This document shows, piece by piece, positions 58,567 to 64,000 of a stretch of DNA of 64,000 bases. Under the pieces are notes generated by a model that saw only the letters and a program-made list of their open reading frames with translations, did not search any database and was not told the origin of the DNA. The position numbers and the translations under genes are program-made. This stretch comes from an uncultured Porphyromonadaceae bacterium (lineage in GTDB: Bacteria > Bacteroidota > Bacteroidia > Bacteroidales > Muribaculaceae). Position 1 is the first letter of the stretch. Each line of letters begins with the position of its first letter. The stretch is taken from positions 79,880-143,879 of the forward strand of contig CAMWSM010000001.1 in assembly GCA_947176915.1 (NCBI GenBank), given 5' to 3'.

Positions 58567-58627
58567 CTATTTTATTTTGCCGGGAGTTGGGACTCTACTG
58601 CCCTTCTCCCGGCAAAATCCATCATTT

Positions 58628-58948
58628 TTACAAGTATTTGCGCCATGCGTATTTTTTGCGGCGCGGAAGATAGGAGTAATTTCTCTCGTTGGCGTATGCC
58701 TCTCTCTCAAAGGAAATTGCATGATATGCCTTGAAACTGTCTCCCTTTTGAATCAGTCGCCATAACCATTCCACGACATACCACAGATAAAACAACAGAT
58801 AGCCCATCTCCTTCATCTGCGCCGTGTGAATCTCCTCGTGATTGAGCATCTCACGGTCAACGGGACCTTTCGCGAAAAGAACTCCGAACAGATTTATGGC
58901 ATAATATCTCTCTCCAAAAGGGAGGAGATGGTTATAAATTATCTTCAT
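58628..58948 (-). CDS. Small membrane-associated HEEIH protein
   Basis: A 106-residue protein of a family seen in Bacteroidales but without known function. It starts MKIIYNHLLPFGERYYAINL, has an HEEIH motif (MLNHEEIHTAQMKEMG, about residues 34-49) like the zinc-binding HExxH of metallopeptidases, a hydrophobic aromatic helix (YLLFYLWYVVEWLWRLI), and a second conserved acid in SFEREAYANERN that could be a third ligand. It ends in a basic RRKKYAWRKYL. A TAATTTTGC promoter at 58975 starts the transcript downstream of the longer frame's start, which supports the short form used here. Confidence 0.75.
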   Translation of the reverse strand: MKIIYNHLLPFGERYYAINLFGVLFAKGPVDREMLNHEEIHTAQMKEMGYLLFYLWYVVEWLWRLIQKGDSFKAYHAISFEREAYANERNYSYLPRRKKYAWRKYL

Positions 58949-58974
58949 ATTACAAATCATCTTATCGACTATCG

Positions 58975-58983
58975 GCAAAATTA
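58975..58983 (-). promoter_or_regulatory. Promoter -7 box of the HEEIH gene
   Basis: TAATTTTGC on the minus strand, 27 bp upstream of the ATG at 58948. It fixes the start of that gene and faces away from the beta-galactosidase remnant. Confidence 0.7.
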
Positions 58984-59039
58984 ATATTTTATCACCTCTC
59001 AACACCCCTTTTTCAAAATATTTTTTTAAATTTGCATCC

Positions 59040-60794
<1,755 letters not shown>

Positions 60795-60836
60795 ATTTCC
60801 TTATTCTCTTACACCTTATTTTTCTTATTTTCTCTC
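60795..60836 (+). repeat. TTATTCTC/TTATTTTTC tandem array
   Basis: Units such as CCTTATTC, TCTTACAC and TTATTTTTC lie between the beta-galactosidase remnant and the 3' end of the dipeptidase gene, overlapping the last codons of the latter. It resembles the right half of the 19136-19304 array. Confidence 0.55.
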
Positions 60837-62483
60837 CATCTTGTATCTGTCCCCCGTTGTCTTGACAACCATCTCATACCATTCAGGGGAATAGCCGGGT
60901 GATTCAGGGCTTAAGGGCTTGCCGTATTTGTTTCTGGCAAACTCCCCGTTCTCATCAATCTTTTTCCTCTTGCCGTCCATATACTTGACAAGCAGGTAGC
61001 GGGCAAGTTCATTATAGGAGTCAGTGGCATCCTTTGCTATCGCCGCCCCCTCTTCATTGACAATCTTTTCAATGGCATCCATATCGCCGGCTTCATAGAG
61101 AGCGAGGAGTTCCTTATCCTTAGCGGCTATCGTATCGGCAAACTTATTCTCCAGTCCGGACTGCACCTTTCTTATATCGTCAATCATAAGGTCATACTTA
61201 TGATATGCCTGATTCGCCACCCAGTTGTTCACCCAGAAATTGGCTGTCGGAGAGAAATTATAGAGATCGCCGTTACCCTCCTGAAGCTCCACAGGCACCT
61301 CTGTCATTGAGCAATAGAAAGGCATGTAGACCGAGGTGTTGGCATCGTCTGTGCCAAACCAGAGGACACCCCCTACAGCATCGGGCATATCCCCACGGCT
61401 CTGGCTGACAAAATGCCATGCCGTCTGCTGGGTAGCGGTAGGCCGCTCCTGGAAATAAGTCTCTCCATCCACCTCATATCTGTTTGGCGCCCATCTCACG
61501 GGAGCCTTGTAGCTGCCGGCTCCAAGGTCTTTCGTCATGTCGAGTTCAGTTCCTTCGTAATGGTCGCGCATACGGTCCTGAACATCCTTCCGGCTGAGCT
61601 TTCGGTCGGGGATAATGTAAAGCGGCAAAGGTTCGTCGCTCTCCCCCTTCACCCATTTCAGCCATTGCGCGTCCTCTTCGGGAGTAGCGAAATTGCGATA
61701 GAAACTCCAGACACGCCCGTCGCATGAGCGGCGTTTTGCCACCTTATGGTCGCTGAAAGCATCTGCAAAGGAGAAATCCTCATCCTTACCTTTCCAATAA
61801 CCGTTTTTACGCGCCCACTTGAAAAGGTCTTTGCTATACATCACATTCTCCTTATCCTTATAGTTCACCTTCCTGATTCTCGGTTCGTTGGCATGGGCTG
61901 CAATAGCATTGTCGGGAATCCTGACGGCAATCCAGTTCGCTCCTCTCTCTCCGCTCCCTTTGCCAATCATCTCCATTATCCAAGCCTCGTTCTTATCTGC
62001 GATGGAGAAGGTCTCTCCCGTGCTTGCATATCCATATTTATCCACAAGCTCACCCATGAGTTTTATGGCGTCGCGGGCTGTCTTGGCACGTTCAAGTGTG
62101 ATATATATCAGGCTTCCGTAATCAAGGATTGAATTTCCTGTTGTATCCTCCAATTCAGGGTAGCCTCCCCATGTGGTCTCGCCGATCACCACCTGATGCT
62201 CGTTCATGTTTCCTACTACATTATAGGTTTCCTCTGCCTGCGGAATCTCACCGCGTGGAGTGTTATCTCCCCAGTCGATCACCTTCCTCATCTCCCCGGG
62301 AGCATGTCTGCCACGCTTGGAGTGTTGCAGAAAACCGAAACGTGTGTAAGAGTCGTCAGCGTATGAAACCATCACGGATCCGTCCGTACTTGCTTTCTTG
62401 CCGACGATAAAGTTAGTGCAGGCGATAGCATCCGCCGCGCATAAAGCTGCCATAGCAGCTCCAATAAAAATACCGTATTTCAT
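60825..62483 (-). CDS. C69 family dipeptidase
   Basis: A 552-residue secreted peptidase of family C69 (N-terminal nucleophile type). The signal peptide ends just before the catalytic Cys: ADAIACTNFIVGKKASTDG, where cleavage would expose Cys at about residue 22. VGNMNEHQVVIGETTWGG and GYASTGETFSIADKNEAWIMEM (in part) are typical. Later motifs are WIAVRIPDNAIAAHANEPRI and YMPFYCSMTEVP. The length fits secreted members of Bacteroidales, which digest dipeptides in the periplasm or outside the cell. ATG 62483 opens the signal peptide. Confidence 0.92.
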   Translation of the reverse strand: MKYGIFIGAAMAALCAADAIACTNFIVGKKASTDGSVMVSYADDSYTRFGFLQHSKRGRHAPGEMRKVIDWGDNTPRGEIPQAEETYNVVGNMNEHQVVIGETTWGGYPELEDTTGNSILDYGSLIYITLERAKTARDAIKLMGELVDKYGYASTGETFSIADKNEAWIMEMIGKGSGERGANWIAVRIPDNAIAAHANEPRIRKVNYKDKENVMYSKDLFKWARKNGYWKGKDEDFSFADAFSDHKVAKRRSCDGRVWSFYRNFATPEEDAQWLKWVKGESDEPLPLYIIPDRKLSRKDVQDRMRDHYEGTELDMTKDLGAGSYKAPVRWAPNRYEVDGETYFQERPTATQQTAWHFVSQSRGDMPDAVGGVLWFGTDDANTSVYMPFYCSMTEVPVELQEGNGDLYNFSPTANFWVNNWVANQAYHKYDLMIDDIRKVQSGLENKFADTIAAKDKELLALYEAGDMDAIEKIVNEEGAAIAKDATDSYNELARYLLVKYMDGKRKKIDENGEFARNKYGKPLSPESPGYSPEWYEMVVKTTGDRYKMERK

Positions 62484-62500
62484 AATATTAAATTTTTGTT

Positions 62501-62690
62501 TTAGGCGTTAGGCATTAGGCTCGAGGCATTAGGCTCGAGGCTCAAGCCTCGAAACTGGGAGAAGGGGCAGTCCCTGCCCCGACCACGACGCATTCCCCTC
62601 GAATATAACCCCTCAAACCTAACCCCTCAAACCTAACACCTAATGCCTAACACCTAATGCCTAATGCCTAAATCCTAACCCCTAACCCCT
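62501..62690. repeat. Self-complementary TTAGGC/CCTAACC array with an R1 hairpin in the middle
   Basis: The left part repeats TTAGGCG, TTAGGCA and CTCGAGGC; the middle (62557-62590) is a partial copy of the R1 GC-rich hairpin; the right part repeats the complement (CTAATGC, CCTAACC, CCCTAAC). The right end runs into the last codons of the convergent CMP-sialate synthetase-like gene, whose C-terminal residues EGLGVRI and stop are therefore formed by repeat units. Confidence 0.85.
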
Positions 62691-63375
62691 CAACTCTCCA
62701 TTTAAGATACTCAAAATCCTCCGGTTCATCAAGATCAAAGCAAATGTGAGGCATCTCGTAAATCAGGGAACGTGGCGTTACGGCTCGCGGATTCTCACAG
62801 TCGAGGGCTTCGCGACGGTAGACATAAACCGAACCGTTCATATCGTACACCTTCGGCGCAGCCTGCCGGCTCTTGTAGACACCATCGCATACCACGCCGT
62901 AAAACCCGTTCTTCTTCTCTTCAACCATCGCGAAATAGGGATTTCTACCACAAGGGCTGACAGAGAAGATGGTCAGTGCGTCCGGACATTCCTCTATTCT
63001 TTTCACCATCTCAAGAATATCCTCCTCGGTGCGGAGAGGGGAAGTTATGTCGAGATCAAGCACGTAATCATATCTTTTCCCGTACTTCTTCTCAGCATAC
63101 AGCATTACATCGCGTATCGCCTCCGGCTTCCCGCACGTATCATTAGCCAGATAGTCAGGGCGAACATAATCGGTCGTCAGACCCCACTCAGCCGCCACAC
63201 GCCTTATCTCCTCCGAATCCGTAGAGAGTTCCACGTCAGCTCCAAGTTTAGGAGCCACCTCCAGTGCCTTCTCAATAGTATAGGCGATCAACGGTTTCCC
63301 GCCGATCTCCTTAATATTCTTGCCGGGAATCCCTTTCGAGCCTCCCCGACCGCATACAGTAATCAATAAATTCAT
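62668..63375 (-). CDS. Acylneuraminate cytidylyltransferase-like (CMP-sugar synthetase)
   Basis: A 235-residue nucleotidyltransferase that activates a nonulosonic (sialic-acid-like) sugar with CTP. The N-terminal motif is CGRGGSKGIPGKNIKEIGGK (RxGSKGIPxKN type), followed by STDSEEIRRVA, YDYVLDLDITSPLRTEEDI and ARNPYF-like GRNPYFAMVEE, then YDMNGSVYVYRRE. The metal-binding Asp residues are in place. No sialic acid synthase or transporter lies nearby, so the exact sugar is unknown. The final residues are encoded within a TTAGGG-type array. Promoter TATCTTTGC at 63397. Confidence 0.85.
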   Translation of the reverse strand: MNLLITVCGRGGSKGIPGKNIKEIGGKPLIAYTIEKALEVAPKLGADVELSTDSEEIRRVAAEWGLTTDYVRPDYLANDTCGKPEAIRDVMLYAEKKYGKRYDYVLDLDITSPLRTEEDILEMVKRIEECPDALTIFSVSPCGRNPYFAMVEEKKNGFYGVVCDGVYKSRQAAPKVYDMNGSVYVYRREALDCENPRAVTPRSLIYEMPHICFDLDEPEDFEYLKWRVEGLGVRI

Positions 63376-63396
63376 AAGAATTATTTTTTATACACC

Positions 63397-63405
63397 GCAA
63401 AGATA
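63397..63405 (-). promoter_or_regulatory. Promoter -7 box of the cytidylyltransferase
   Basis: TATCTTTGC on the minus strand, 22 bp upstream of the ATG. Confidence 0.7.
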
Positions 63406-63525
63406 ATTCATAAAATTCAATTAAAAAAATACTGCCTACCACCATCAAATGTCAATTATTTACTAACATGAATATCCCGATGCACAATTATTTTATTTCT
63501 ATTTTCAACTTTCAAATTTTTTAAA

Positions 63526-63534
63526 TAACTTTGC
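63526..63534 (+). promoter_or_regulatory. Promoter -7 box of the HU gene
   Basis: TAACTTTGC, 38 bp before the ATG at 63572. A short TTTCAACTTTCAAATTTT stretch at about 63503 lies in the -33 region and resembles the TTTCAA arrays elsewhere. Confidence 0.75.
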
Positions 63535-63571
63535 ATCTTGAATTCCAAAAACTAAAAAACTCTTATTAAAA

Positions 63572-63856
63572 ATGACAAAAGCAGAAATAGCAAATGAGAT
63601 TGCAAAAACTACCGGCCTTGAGAAATCCGCTGTAGTGACTGTTATCGAAAATTTCATGACAGTAGTGAAAGATTCTCTCGCTCACGGTGAAAACGTTTAC
63701 CTCCGTGGATTCGGTTCTTTCATCATCAAAAAGCGCGCTGAAAAGACAGCACGCAACATCTCCAAGAACACATCCCTCATTATTCCCGAACACAATATCC
63801 CGGCGTTCAAACCTGCTGATGTGTTCAAAGAGGAAGTAGCTAAAGCAACAAAGTAA
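63572..63856 (+). CDS. HU family DNA-binding protein
   Basis: A 94-residue HU/IHF-type protein that bends and compacts DNA. It opens MTKAEIANEIAKTTGLEKSA and has the arm region VYLRGFGSFIIKKRAEKTAR, followed by the variable ISKNTSLIIPEHNIPAFKP and the final helix FKEEVAKATK. The conserved RGFGSF and AFKP motifs are intact. Full length, transcribed alone. Confidence 0.95.
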   Translation: MTKAEIANEIAKTTGLEKSAVVTVIENFMTVVKDSLAHGENVYLRGFGSFIIKKRAEKTARNISKNTSLIIPEHNIPAFKPADVFKEEVAKATK

Positions 63857-63930
63857 GTTTCCTCCGCAATTAGGATTTCTACTGCTCCAAGGAGCGCAAA
63901 ACGAGACTTATTCTCGTAAAAAATCAAACC

Positions 63931-63976
63931 AAAAAAAAGTTAAGTATCTCTTTGCAAGAGATACTTAACTTTTTTA
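63931..63976 (+). terminator. Terminator downstream of the HU gene
   Basis: An A-run, then AAGTTAAGTATCTC (63937-63950) paired with GAGATACTTAACTT (63958-63971), then T-rich sequence. The 14-bp perfect stem with A and T runs on each side would act in both directions. Confidence 0.88.
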
Positions 63977-64000
63977 TTCCCCTTTTTATCAGGAAATTAT

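Overview
The window looks like chromosomal DNA of a gut Bacteroidales, most likely from the Muribaculaceae or a close relative. The evidence is a Mfa/FimA-type fimbrial operon with DUF3575 and DUF3868 genes, many lipoproteins with a Bacteroidota-type N-terminus, promoters of the Bacteroidota form TAnnTTTG(C), weak Shine-Dalgarno sequences, and a TIGR04133/TIGR04134-type radical SAM-lipoprotein pair. The family placement is inference from content; no rRNA or tRNA gene was seen.

Layout. 0.3-1.7 kb: a sigma-70-like factor and a membrane-anchored protein. 2.0-3.6 kb: an AAA-ATPase/PD-(D/E)XK gene flanked by 100-bp direct repeats. 4.0-16.4 kb, minus strand: a seven-gene fimbrial operon running from DUF3575 and DUF3868/OmpA through a Mfa1-like subunit and a FimB/Mfa2-like anchor to three large lipoproteins that could be tip or accessory subunits. 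16.8-19.8 kb: purT, a small membrane protein and a two-part ThrE threonine/serine exporter. 20.0-20.5 kb: a frameshifted four-helix-bundle gene. 20.8-30.7 kb: a ten-gene Ter stress cluster (three TerD proteins, three vWA/TerY proteins, AIM24, PP2C phosphatase, protein kinase with zinc ribbon, TerB-like protein), the arrangement known as the TerY-P triad. 30.8-33.4 kb: a Ca2+-type P-ATPase.

33.5-39.8 kb is an AT-rich accessory island. It holds a restriction endonuclease and adenine methyltransferase pair, two AAA_14/DUF4143 ATPases each preceded by a tandem pair of palindromes, and a membrane protein with a long, strongly folded leader RNA. 40.0-43.5 kb: transketolase and a C1-family aminopeptidase. 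43.8-48.8 kb: a TPP riboswitch controlling thiS-tenI-thiE-thiG-thiH-tenA-thiD, with no thiC. 48.9-50.4 kb: a lipoprotein and its radical SAM partner. 50.5-52.3 kb: bioB and a ThiF/HesA-like E1 enzyme that could serve ThiS. 52.5-57.0 kb: glutamate synthase large subunit. 57.4-63.9 kb: an OmpA-family protein, a small HExxH-like protein, a decayed beta-galactosidase, a C69 dipeptidase, a CMP-sialate synthetase-like enzyme and an HU protein.

The most unusual feature is spread across the window. About a dozen intergenic spacers are built of short degenerate tandem repeats. The unit differs from place to place (TTAAGGG, TTAGGCR, TTATTCC, TTTTCAA, TCGGAAT), and in several spacers the second half is the reverse complement of the first, so the whole spacer could fold as one long imperfect hairpin. 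One such array forms the last codons of a gene. Two further palindromic repeat families and a repeated terminator are also present.
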